Translations under genes and position numbers: made by a program
The notes under the pieces: generated by a model
The model's database searches: none
What the model was told of the DNA's origin: nothing
The model's input: the letters and a program-made list of their open reading frames with translations, nothing else
Source: Dorea_D sp963559605
GTDB lineage: Bacteria > Bacillota > Clostridia > Lachnospirales > Lachnospiraceae
Direction: 5' to 3'
Assembly (NCBI GenBank): GCA_963559605.1
Contig: CAUWLL010000021.1
Coordinates: forward strand, 1 to 43,279
Length of the DNA stretch: 43,279 nucleotides
Part shown: one piece after another, positions 7,111-15,409 of the stretch
How the letters are laid out: every line of letters starts with the position of its first letter
Numbering within the stretch: position 1 is the first letter of the stretch

Positions 7111-8945
7111 TTTTACGAGCAGTTACTTATTGCCGATGTTCAACGGAAGAAGAAAGTCAAAAGGATGCACTTATAAAGCAGGTGCAGGAAGCGAAGGAGT
7201 GCATTTGCCGAAAAGGCTGGCTCCATGTAGATTCCTATGTAGAAAGCCGTTCCGGGACGACAACGAAGGGAAGGACAGAATATCACCGTCTTATGGAAGA
7301 TATGATGTCTGATAAATTTGATATCATCGTAATTAAATCGCAGGACAGACTTATGCGAAATACGAAAGACTGGTATTTGTTTGTAGATCGCCTTGTTACG
7401 AACGGTAAAAAACTATATATGTATATCGAACATAAATTTTATACGGCAGATGATGCGTTGATTACGGGAATCAAGGCGATATTAGCAGAAGAATATTCTT
7501 TTGAATTATCCAAAAAAATTAACAATGCTCACCGAAATCGGCAGAAAAACGGTGGGACTGTTATTTTGCCAGCGAATACATACGGATTACAAAGAGTCGC
7601 AAAGGGCGAGTATGAGTTAGTAGAGGACGAAGTAAAGGCGATCAAGATCATGTTTCATATGGCTCTGACAAATGGCTGTGGCAGGATTGCAAATGTTCTG
7701 GAAGAAAATGGAATGTTTGCCCGCGATGGGAAGCCTTTTGAAGAAGAGGCGATTCGGCGGATCATACGCAATCCGATTCGATGTGGTACAGTTATTCAGA
7801 ACAAAAAACATTATGATTTTTTAACAAAGCAGATGCTCAAAAATCCAGAGGAAGAATGGATTGTTCGTAAAAATGCTGTTCCGGCTTGTGTTTCTGAGGA
7901 AGAATGGAGAGCAGCCAATCAAGCGATGGATGAAAGAGCGAAAGCCCGTAATGTAAAAGATTACAAGCCAAAAGGAAAACACATTGGCAAGTATGATTTG
8001 TCAGGTAAGATTATTTGTGGAAAATGTGGCTGTACTTTTTATAGGAATTATCGTAAGAGATACCGGGATGAAAGTTTTATTATCGAGTGGAAATGTAGCA
8101 GCTATTTGTATCGGGGGAAAAGAAAAGAAGGCTGTGATAATATTTTTCTGAATGAAGAGGCATTGTTTGAACTGCTGAAGGAAATCTATGAGAATAGTTA
8201 TCAGGGAGAAAAAGTTGATATGGTAGGAGTGATAGAAAAGACGATCATCTTATTAGAAAAGGTATTAAAGACAAACGCAAGTGGGCAGAAAAAGAAAAAA
8301 CTAGAAGAAAAATTGCAACATGCGAAGGAGATGCAAGGCAAACTTGTAGATAAGCTGCTTCAGGATATCATTACCGATGACGTGTATAAAATTAAGAAGA
8401 CACAGCTAGATACTACAATTCAAGGATTGGAGAAGGAGTTGGCGGGGGTTCAGACAGAAGAAGAACTAAAAAGAATCATGACAGATCGTATTGATATAAT
8501 TAGAGAAAAGTTAGAAGGAGGGTATGTAGAAAAAGCAGCAGTTTCTGAAATGGTAGAGAATATCGAGGTGATTCAAGTATTTCCTAAATATCTTGAAATC
8601 AAATTTTCGCTGAGTAAATTATTGGGAGTAAACCAAGACACTTTTCCATTATCAGAAAAGGCAGAAGAACGTATAAGTGATACAATGATAATACACTACC
8701 CCTTACCGGAAGATTTTGCATATCAGGATAGGAAACGTTTAGAGAGGGAACGTATAGTTGAGTATATGAAAGCGAACCCGCACATTACGGCGAAAGAGAT
8801 TGCGAAGATGGAAAATGTGAGCTTATCCGGTATTAATTATAGAATCAAAAGGCTGAAAAAAGACGGAAGAATTTATTATCAGGGGAGAGGAGGAAGAAAT
8901 CAGACAGGGCAATGGATTGTTTGTGAAGATGGGGAAGAAAAATGA
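7107..8945 (+). CDS. Large serine recombinase with C-terminal winged-helix-like extension
   Basis: This 612-residue protein is a large serine recombinase that probably integrates and excises the element. The resolvase domain starts with TYCRCSTEEES, placing the nucleophile at Ser12, and includes VIKSQDRLMRN and the EEYSFELSKKI helix. The recombinase domain follows (about 150-290, NTYGLQRVAKGEYELVEDE). A zinc ribbon has cysteines near residues 306, 309, 330 and 343 (ICGKCGC, KCSS, GCDN). A Lys/Glu-rich coiled coil covers about 365-470. Unusually, residues about 545-605 form a helix-turn-helix with wing (HITAKEIAKMENVSLSGINY, then DGRIYYQGRGGRN). It lies about 1.4 kb from the inferred right end of the element. 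The start overlaps the upstream stop codon. Confidence 0.95.
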   Translation: MILRAVTYCRCSTEEESQKDALIKQVQEAKECICRKGWLHVDSYVESRSGTTTKGRTEYHRLMEDMMSDKFDIIVIKSQDRLMRNTKDWYLFVDRLVTNGKKLYMYIEHKFYTADDALITGIKAILAEEYSFELSKKINNAHRNRQKNGGTVILPANTYGLQRVAKGEYELVEDEVKAIKIMFHMALTNGCGRIANVLEENGMFARDGKPFEEEAIRRIIRNPIRCGTVIQNKKHYDFLTKQMLKNPEEEWIVRKNAVPACVSEEEWRAANQAMDERAKARNVKDYKPKGKHIGKYDLSGKIICGKCGCTFYRNYRKRYRDESFIIEWKCSSYLYRGKRKEGCDNIFLNEEALFELLKEIYENSYQGEKVDMVGVIEKTIILLEKVLKTNASGQKKKKLEEKLQHAKEMQGKLVDKLLQDIITDDVYKIKKTQLDTTIQGLEKELAGVQTEEELKRIMTDRIDIIREKLEGGYVEKAAVSEMVENIEVIQVFPKYLEIKFSLSKLLGVNQDTFPLSEKAEERISDTMIIHYPLPEDFAYQDRKRLERERIVEYMKANPHITAKEIAKMENVSLSGINYRIKRLKKDGRIYYQGRGGRNQTGQWIVCEDGEEK

Positions 8946-8969
8946 AACTTCCTCATCTTTTTATTTTTG
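8926..8969 (+). terminator. Terminator of the large recombinase gene
   Basis: AAGATGGGGAAG at 8926-8937 pairs with CTTCCTCATCTT at 8948-8959 (one G-T wobble), followed by a T-rich tract. The left arm lies inside the final codons of the recombinase. Confidence 0.85.
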
Positions 8970-8977
8970 TTGATACA

Positions 8978-8986
8978 TGGTATAAT
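8978..8986 (+). promoter_or_regulatory. Extended -10 promoter element upstream of the structured sequence
   Basis: TGGTATAAT is a perfect extended -10. No good -35 lies 17 bp upstream, as is common for extended -10 promoters. The same TGGTATAAT recurs at 9110-9118. GGTATAAT is also one arm of the outer stem of the four-way-junction sequence, so its promoter role is uncertain. Confidence 0.4.
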
Positions 8987-9051
8987 AATTGCATTACATG
9001 CAATCCAAGCCGATTTATCGGCTTGCTGTCACGTTTGTGACAGATTATACC
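8979..9051. repeat. Near-perfect four-way-junction (cloverleaf/cruciform) sequence
   Basis: GGTATAAT (8979-8986) pairs with ATTATACC (9044-9051) and encloses three consecutive perfect hairpins. ATTGCAT/ATGCAAT (8988-9004) has a 3-nt loop. CAAGCCGA/TCGGCTTG (9006-9025) has a 4-nt loop. CTGTCAC/GTGACAG (9026-9043) has a 4-nt loop. Only one base (8987 and 9005) is unpaired on either side of the first hairpin, and no stem has a mismatch. It could fold as RNA or as a DNA cruciform on either strand. The arms do not match tRNA stem lengths or sequence. It lies between the large recombinase and the DUF3990-like gene. Function is unknown. Confidence 0.85.
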
Positions 9052-9068
9052 CCGGCAATCCACCGCTT

Positions 9069-9101
9069 GAAAAGCAAATGCCCTACGGGCGCTTTCTTTT
9101 C
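9069..9101 (+). terminator. Bulged hairpin with T-rich tail after the cloverleaf
   Basis: GCCC TAC GGGC at 9080-9090 is extended by AAAGC (9071-9075) pairing with GCTTT (9091-9095) across an AAAT bulge, then CTTTTCT. It has the form of an intrinsic terminator and could end a short RNA of about 110 nt that begins near 8993, upstream of the DUF3990-like gene. Confidence 0.45.
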
Positions 9102-9109
9102 TGCGCTTG

Positions 9110-9118
9110 TGGTATAAT
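9110..9118 (+). promoter_or_regulatory. Extended -10 promoter of the DUF3990-like gene pair
   Basis: TGGTATAAT lies about 32 bp upstream of the ATG at 9150. It has the extended -10 form and no recognisable -35. Confidence 0.55.
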
Positions 9119-9149
9119 GTAAAGGATAATTGGGAAAGGATTGAATAGA

Positions 9150-9851
9150 ATGCTGAAAGTTTTTCATGGCTCAGATCATATAATAAAGAAACCTTGTTAT
9201 CTTGGCGGAAAGCCGGATAATGATTATGGAAATGGCTTTTATACAACAGAATATGAAGAACGCGCCAGAAGTTGGGCGGCACTCAATGGGAATCCGCAAA
9301 AATCGATTGTGAATGTATATCATCTGGATTTGACCGGAATGAATATATTGGACTTGAATGAATGTGGAGTTTTGGCTTGGATTGCCGAAGTAGTAGCCAA
9401 TAGAGGAACGAATCAGGAAGCTGCAAACGTAGTCGGAGAAAGACTGGTTGAATTATACAGACCGGCTCATAAAGGATACGATATTATCAAAGGCTATCGT
9501 GCCGATGATAGTTATACGCAGGTAGTAGAAGCATTTTTGCTGAATCAGATTAATATTTTTGAAGTGGAACATTTGTTTTATAAAGGCTCCTTAGGAAATC
9601 AGATTTTTTTGAAGTCTGAGAGAGCATTTGAGAATATTAAATGGTTAGAATCTTATGAAGTGGCTATGTTAGAAGAGTATAAAAACGCAGATGTGTATGC
9701 AAGACGAGAAGTGAACAGATTCTTGTCGGAACGTATGAAAGCGATTTTGATTGATGGATATACAGTACCGGGAATTACTGCAAGATATGCAATCCAGAAT
9801 CCATTGGTTTATAATCGAGAAATTGGAGGATATGAAAATGCCGGCGTATGA
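9150..9851 (+). CDS. DUF3990-like (ADP-ribosyltransferase-fold) protein
   Basis: This 233-residue protein has the DUF3990 N-terminal signature. FHGSDHIIKKP is followed by GGKPDNDYGNGFYTTEYEERARSWA, a pattern also seen in the active-site strands of ADP-ribosyltransferase-fold proteins (histidine strand, then G-F-Y-T-T). Further conserved-looking parts are the GYDIIKGYRADDSYTQVVEAFL segment near residues 110-130 and SLGNQIFLKSERA. The ATG at 9150 has AAAGGA nine bases upstream; a TTG at 9141 is a less likely start. The gene overlaps the next gene by 14 bases. Many DUF3990 genes are paired with a small partner on mobile elements, which fits a toxin-antitoxin or addiction role. Enzymatic activity is inference. 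Confidence 0.75.
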   Translation: MLKVFHGSDHIIKKPCYLGGKPDNDYGNGFYTTEYEERARSWAALNGNPQKSIVNVYHLDLTGMNILDLNECGVLAWIAEVVANRGTNQEAANVVGERLVELYRPAHKGYDIIKGYRADDSYTQVVEAFLLNQINIFEVEHLFYKGSLGNQIFLKSERAFENIKWLESYEVAMLEEYKNADVYARREVNRFLSERMKAILIDGYTVPGITARYAIQNPLVYNREIGGYENAGV

Positions 9852-10248
9852 TGAAAGTTATTTAGATGGTATGATTACGAAGACAAGATATCTCTTTAAA
9901 TTGATTGGTAGAAATTGTTCCGATCCGTTTTCTGCGATTGCTGATTATATGAAGAGTGATTACAGAAAATATATGGATATGGGAAATCCGATGTATCTGA
10001 ACAAGACACCAAAGCAGATTATGGAAGAACTGGATATAAGGATTCAAAATGATAGTGAGATAAACGAGAAATATGATGAGTTTATATTGGAGTGGATGGC
10101 AGATATTTACGTGTATATGCAATGGAAATACGACCTTTCATCAGCGGAAATCATAGAGAAGACAACGCCGGAGAGTTTATATCAAAAGTACTATCCATTG
10201 CATGAAACTTCTATTGAAAATGGAGTAAGAAAATTATTGAGTATGTAG
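9838..10248 (+). CDS. Small partner protein of the DUF3990-like gene
   Basis: I cannot assign this 136-residue protein to a named family with certainty. The chosen ATG at 9838 lies seven bases after GGAGGA and within the end of the DUF3990-like gene. The overlap shows coupled translation and stoichiometric production. The protein is acidic, probably helical, with features such as DPFSAIADYMKSDYRKYM, EWMADIYVYMQWKYDLSS and a C-terminal ENGVRKLLSM. It has no DNA-binding helix-turn-helix that I can recognise. Its place directly after a putative ADP-ribosyltransferase-fold gene makes it a candidate neutralising partner, by analogy with two-gene addiction modules. It is the last gene before the inferred right end of the element. 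Confidence 0.7.
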   Translation: MPAYDESYLDGMITKTRYLFKLIGRNCSDPFSAIADYMKSDYRKYMDMGNPMYLNKTPKQIMEELDIRIQNDSEINEKYDEFILEWMADIYVYMQWKYDLSSAEIIEKTTPESLYQKYYPLHETSIENGVRKLLSM

Positions 10249-10251
10249 AGG

Positions 10252-10275
10252 ATGTGGGAAACCACATCCTTGTTG
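10252..10275 (+). terminator. Terminator after the DUF3990-like pair
   Basis: GGATGTGG GAAA CCACATCC forms an 8-bp stem with a tetraloop, directly after the stop codon at 10248. The tail TTGTTGCATTTT is only moderately T-rich. Confidence 0.65.
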
Positions 10276-10292
10276 CATTTTAGAAACGATGG

Positions 10293-11012
10293 TCAAAGTA
10301 TCATATTACCCTCACAGGTAAAGACCTGGCTGGAGTAAATAATGAGATACCCAAGCCCGTTTCTGGCGGCAAGAAATTCTCCGATGATCACACCTACGAG
10401 ACAAAGTCCGATATTGACCTTCATGTTGCTGATAATGGCTGGCAGGGAGCTTGGCAGCACTACTTTTCGGAGAGCCTGGAATTTCGTACCCTGCATAGTG
10501 TAAATGAGCTTGATTTTCCCGGAGTCCACAGTGGTAAAGCTGGAGTACAGGTTTAAGATACTTCCGAAGATTGCAACGGACATTCCGGCGACGATAATGG
10601 TAGTTTTTGTTGCACCCAGCCACACAATAAGAAGTGGAGCAAGGGCAGACTTAGGGAGGCTGTTCAGTACGACTAAATAAGGATCTAGGATTTCTGAAAG
10701 TTTTGTACTGAACCATAAAAGTACTGCCACCAGCACACTGATGGCAATGACGAGCAGAAAACTCACGATAGTTTCATAAAGCGTGATTCCTATGTGCAGG
10801 AAAATACTTTTATCTAACACCATTTCCCAGAAGCAGGAAGCGATTTTAGAGGGACTGCTGAAAATAAAGGAGTCAATGATCCCTACATTCGCAGTAAATT
10901 CCCAAATAAACAAGAAACTCAATAAGATGAAAATTCTGGAAATATGAACAAAACGTTTATGCTTTTGATGTTTCTTCAGATATAGACGTTGTCCATTTGA
11001 CAATTCACTCAT
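10293..11012 (-). pseudogene. ABC transporter permease (SsuC/TauC/ThiX type), C-terminus truncated
   Basis: This 239-residue protein is the membrane subunit of a nitrate/sulfonate/taurine/thiamine-precursor type importer. It has an N-terminal membrane helix (LLSFLFIWEFTANVG), several further helices, and the cytoplasmic coupling segment around MQGTKFQALRKVVLPSSLPA. Family members continue after IGEFLAARNGLGYLIIYSSQVF with about 25-35 more residues including a last membrane helix. Here the frame ends after an unrelated TCEGNMIL. This suggests that the mobile element inserted into the 3' end of the gene and displaced the rest to its far side, outside the window. The start overlaps the ATPase stop by eight bases. 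The missing final helix probably makes the transporter non-functional. Confidence 0.75.
10306..10321. other. Candidate attachment-site dyad at the right end of the element
   Basis: TTACC (10306-10310) and GGTAA (10317-10321) flank a 6-bp centre. The dyad sits where the minus-strand permease stops resembling its family (after the SQVF residues, codons down to 10320). Serine recombinase sites are short imperfect dyads, so this is the likely junction region. The exact crossover cannot be fixed without the empty site. Confidence 0.4.
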
Positions 11013-11772
11013 CTGTATTCAACTCCTTCCATATGAGATTAAAATATGTTTTGAATTCCGGCGCATTTCTACGATTTAACGGAGTATCTTCCTCCAAATC
11101 AAAAATAAGAGGGATTGTCTGTTTAATGGTAGCGGGACGTTTTGTTAAGATGATCACCCTGTCGGCGAGAGAAATAGCTTCCGACAGATCGTGGGTGACA
11201 AGAAGGGCGGACTTTTTTTCCCGACGTAAAATCTGACCAATATCATCCCCTACATTTAACCGTGTCTGATAGTCCAGTGCGGAAAACGGTTCATCCAGCA
11301 GAAGCAGATCCGGCTCTAATACAAGGGTGCGGACAAGTGCAGCCCTTTGACGCATTCCCCCGGACAGTTCAGACGGTCTGGAAGTTTCGAATTTTTTCAG
11401 TCCGTACGTATCTAACAGTTCGTGTGCCTTTTCTTTTGTTCTTGCAGTGAGCATATGCTGTATTTCCAGCCCCAGAAGAACGTTGTTATAAATGGTCCGC
11501 CATTCAAACAGTTCGTCGTGCTGCAGCATATAGCCTACATTTGTGGTGCTTTCACGAAGCTCTTTTCCATTTATCTTAATGCTTCCTTTTTCCGGTTCCA
11601 ATAGTCCGGAAATGAGGGATAACAGTGTAGATTTGCCACACCCGGAGGGACCTACAATAGATACAAATTCTCCTTTTTTCAGACAAAATGAGATGTCGGT
11701 AAGAGCTGCTGTTTCTCCTTCAAGGGTGTGATAGGCGTAGTGGATATTTTTCAGTTTTAATACCTGGTCCAT
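11005..11772 (-). CDS. ABC transporter ATP-binding protein (SsuB/TauB/ThiZ-like)
   Basis: This 255-residue ATPase powers the importer whose permease follows on the same strand. It has Walker A GPSGCGKSTLLS (about residues 39-50), the Q-loop MLQHDELFEW, the ABC signature LSGGMRQRAALVRT, Walker B LLLLDEPFSALD, and the H-loop VTHDLSEAI. The ATG at 11772 has GGAGGC a few bases upstream and gives the family N-terminus; the longer frame has no good start. Gene order ATPase-permease implies that a periplasmic-type binding protein gene normally follows. It is absent here, probably because it lies on the other side of the inserted element. The substrate cannot be told from sequence; sulfonates, taurine or thiamine precursors are typical. 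Confidence 0.92.
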   Translation of the reverse strand: MDQVLKLKNIHYAYHTLEGETAALTDISFCLKKGEFVSIVGPSGCGKSTLLSLISGLLEPEKGSIKINGKELRESTTNVGYMLQHDELFEWRTIYNNVLLGLEIQHMLTARTKEKAHELLDTYGLKKFETSRPSELSGGMRQRAALVRTLVLEPDLLLLDEPFSALDYQTRLNVGDDIGQILRREKKSALLVTHDLSEAISLADRVIILTKRPATIKQTIPLIFDLEEDTPLNRRNAPEFKTYFNLIWKELNTDE

Positions 11773-11940
11773 AATAAGCCTCCATCTGGGAATATAGTGA
11801 ATTGTCGGATGATATAGCCGAATCATTACTATATCTTATGTAAGGCGGGGAAATAAGTGCGGGGGAAATACTTGCCATTCCCTTTGTGAAAGTATATAAT
11901 CTCAAGAGAAGCAGTGTCGGACAAAGGAGAAAAAGCATTT

Positions 11941-12564
11941 ATGAATTATCAAAAAGAGCTTGATATGTTGATCAAGAAATTGGAGGGCGAAGGAAAAGTA
12001 CCAAGGCTGTTGCTTCACAGTTGTTGTGCGCCTTGCAGCAGTTATGTATTGGAGTATTTGAGCAATTATTTTGAGATTACGGTGCTTTACTATAACCCGA
12101 ATATTTATCCGGAAATGGAATATACCAAACGCATATGGGAGCAGCAAAAATTGATCGACGATCTTCCCGTAAAGTATCCGATCTCTTTTATCGCCGGTTC
12201 CTATGACAAGGAACTTTTCTATGAAATGGCAAAAGGACTTGAAGATGTAAAAGAAGGGGGAGCGCGTTGTTTTCAGTGTTATGAACTGCGACTGAGAGAA
12301 ACGGCGAAGATTGCCAAAGAGGCGGAGTTTGATTATTTTACGACAACACTTAGTATCAGTCCGTTGAAAAACGCGCAGAAGCTGAATGAGATCGGGATGA
12401 GACTTGGTGAGGAGTATGGAGTTCCCTATCTGGTGTCAGATTTTAAAAAGAAAAACGGATATAAACGGTCTGCGGAGCTTTCGAAAACATACGGCTTATA
12501 CCGGCAGGATTATTGCGGATGTGAGTATTCCATGAGAGAGCGGAAGATGGCGGAGAAAAAATAG
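11941..12564 (+). CDS. queH: Epoxyqueuosine reductase QueH
   Basis: This 207-residue protein is the QueH (former DUF208) type of epoxyqueuosine reductase, which performs the last step of queuosine synthesis in tRNA wobble positions. Cysteine motifs are clear: LLLHSCCAPCSS near residues 24-35, RCFQCYELRL near 107-116, and DYCGCEYSMRERK near the C-terminus. They are expected to hold the iron-sulfur and metal centre. Other conserved parts are YYNPNIYPEMEY and TTTLSISPLKN. The ATG at 11941 has AAAGGAG about ten bases upstream and the length is normal. It is divergent from the ABC ATPase gene and is followed by argH with its own predicted promoter, so it is probably monocistronic. Confidence 0.95.
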   Translation: MNYQKELDMLIKKLEGEGKVPRLLLHSCCAPCSSYVLEYLSNYFEITVLYYNPNIYPEMEYTKRIWEQQKLIDDLPVKYPISFIAGSYDKELFYEMAKGLEDVKEGGARCFQCYELRLRETAKIAKEAEFDYFTTTLSISPLKNAQKLNEIGMRLGEEYGVPYLVSDFKKKNGYKRSAELSKTYGLYRQDYCGCEYSMRERKMAEKK

Positions 12565-12567
12565 TCT

Positions 12568-12595
12568 TTGATTTTCGAAAGAAATATGGTAAAAT
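12568..12595 (+). promoter_or_regulatory. Predicted argH promoter
   Basis: TTGATT (12568-12573) is separated by 16 bp from TAAAAT (12590-12595), which is preceded by TGG, giving an extended -10. It begins four bases after the queH stop. Confidence 0.55.
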
Positions 12596-12663
12596 CGATT
12601 ACAGTATTTCGTTTTAACGTACTAAATTATTTGAGAAATATAAAGCAGGAAGGATGAAGAGAA

Positions 12664-14049
<1,386 letters not shown>

Positions 14050-14105
14050 AATGCTAAAAAGGAAAAATTAAAAATAGAAAACAGTCAACAGGAAGGATGA
14101 GAAAA

Positions 14106-15191
14106 ATGGAGAAGAAATTAAAAGTCGGGATTTTAGGAGCAACAGGAATGGTTGGACAGCGTTTTATCGCGCTTTTGGAGAATCATCCATGGTTTGAGGT
14201 GGTTACTGTGGCGGCAAGTCCGAGATCGGCAGGAAAGACTTATGAGGAGGCAGTGGGAGACCGGTGGAAAATGACAACTCCAATGCCGGAGGCTGTGAGG
14301 AAGCTGGTAGTTGCCAATGTAAATGAAGTGGAGAAGGTTGCGGCTTCTGTAGACTTTGTATTCAGTGCCGTAGATATGACAAAGGATGAGATCAGAGCCA
14401 TTGAAGAAGCATATGCAAAAACAGAGACGCCGGTTGTATCCAATAACAGCGCGCATCGTTGGACACCGGACGTACCGATGGTAGTGCCGGAGATTAATGC
14501 GGAACATTTTGAAGTGATCAAAGACCAGAGAAAACGTCTTGGAACGGAGAAAGGATTTATTGCAGTAAAGCCAAACTGTTCGATCCAGAGCTATGCGCCT
14601 TGTCTGGCGGCATGGGCAGAATTTGGTCCGAAAGAAGTAGTGGCTACCACGTATCAAGCGATTTCCGGAGCGGGCAAGACGTTCAAGGACTGGCCGGAGA
14701 TGGTAGAGAATATTATTCCGTACATTGGCGGAGAAGAAGAAAAGAGCGAGCAGGAGCCGCTTCGTGTACTCGGCAGAGTTGAGGGCGGACAGATCGTAAA
14801 AGCCGAACTTCCGAAGATTACCTGTCAGTGTGTACGTGTGCCGGTATTAAACGGACATACGGCGGCAGTGTTTATTAACTTCGAGAAGAAGCCGACGAAA
14901 GAACAGCTGATCGAAAAACTTGTAAGCTTCAAAGGTTTTCCGCAGGAGGCAGGACTTCCAAGTGCACCGAAGCAGTTTATCCAGTATTTAGAAGAGGATA
15001 ACCGTCCACAGGTAACGATGGATGTGGATTATGAAAAGGGCATGGGAGTTTCTATCGGAAGACTTAGAGAAGATTCCATGTTTGATTTTAAGTTTATCGG
15101 ACTTTCTCATAATACGGTAAGAGGCGCCGCAGGAGGAGCGGTACTTTGCGCAGAGGCATTGACGGCAAAGGGCTTTATTGAAGCAAAGTAA
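14106..15191 (+). CDS. asd: Aspartate-semialdehyde dehydrogenase
   Basis: This 361-residue enzyme converts aspartyl phosphate to aspartate semialdehyde with NADPH, the branch point to lysine, threonine and methionine. The dinucleotide motif GILGATGMVGQRFI lies at the N-terminus. The active-site cysteine is in VKPNCSIQSYAPC, and the segment TYQAISGAGKTF follows. The sequence style is that of the archaeal/fungal-like ASADH branch, slightly longer than enterobacterial Asd. I chose the ATG at 14106 because GGAAGG lies at 14091-14096; the ATG at 14097 touches that site and is too close. A strong terminator follows. Confidence 0.95.
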   Translation: MEKKLKVGILGATGMVGQRFIALLENHPWFEVVTVAASPRSAGKTYEEAVGDRWKMTTPMPEAVRKLVVANVNEVEKVAASVDFVFSAVDMTKDEIRAIEEAYAKTETPVVSNNSAHRWTPDVPMVVPEINAEHFEVIKDQRKRLGTEKGFIAVKPNCSIQSYAPCLAAWAEFGPKEVVATTYQAISGAGKTFKDWPEMVENIIPYIGGEEEKSEQEPLRVLGRVEGGQIVKAELPKITCQCVRVPVLNGHTAAVFINFEKKPTKEQLIEKLVSFKGFPQEAGLPSAPKQFIQYLEEDNRPQVTMDVDYEKGMGVSIGRLREDSMFDFKFIGLSHNTVRGAAGGAVLCAEALTAKGFIEAK

Positions 15192-15203
15192 GGATTTTTC
15201 AGA

Positions 15204-15248
15204 GGACAGAAATTATGTATGAAAGATAATTTCTGTCCGTTTCTTTTC
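15204..15248 (+). terminator. Terminator after asd
   Basis: GGACAGAAATTAT pairs with ATAATTTCTGTCC, a 13-bp perfect stem with a loop of about nine bases, followed by GTTTCTTTT. Confidence 0.9.
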
Positions 15249-15290
15249 ATGTTCCCATCGGATCCGCCAGAAAAAAGTTTTAACGGAGAT

Positions 15291-15319
15291 TTAACATTTT
15301 TGTGTTGGAAGTATATATT
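15291..15319 (+). promoter_or_regulatory. Predicted ppk promoter
   Basis: TTAACA (15291-15296) is 17 bp from TATATT (15314-15319), leaving a leader of about 85 nt before the ppk start. Confidence 0.5.
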
Positions 15320-15409
15320 ATGATGTGATAAAATACTTGAAAGCTGCTTTTGAAAAAGCTGTTCAGGGAATTTTGTTTATAAGAATAACAGGGAAAGTGA
15401 ACATTAATT

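Noticed and set aside
8979..9051. tRNA gene in the cloverleaf sequence
   Set aside because: Stem lengths are 8, 7, 8 and 7 bp with 3-4 nt loops. There is no anticodon loop, no T-arm consensus and no CCA end.
10997..11938. Several open frames on the plus strand opposite the ABC ATPase
   Set aside because: They are shadows of a well-conserved minus-strand gene and have no family motifs or good ribosome binding sites.
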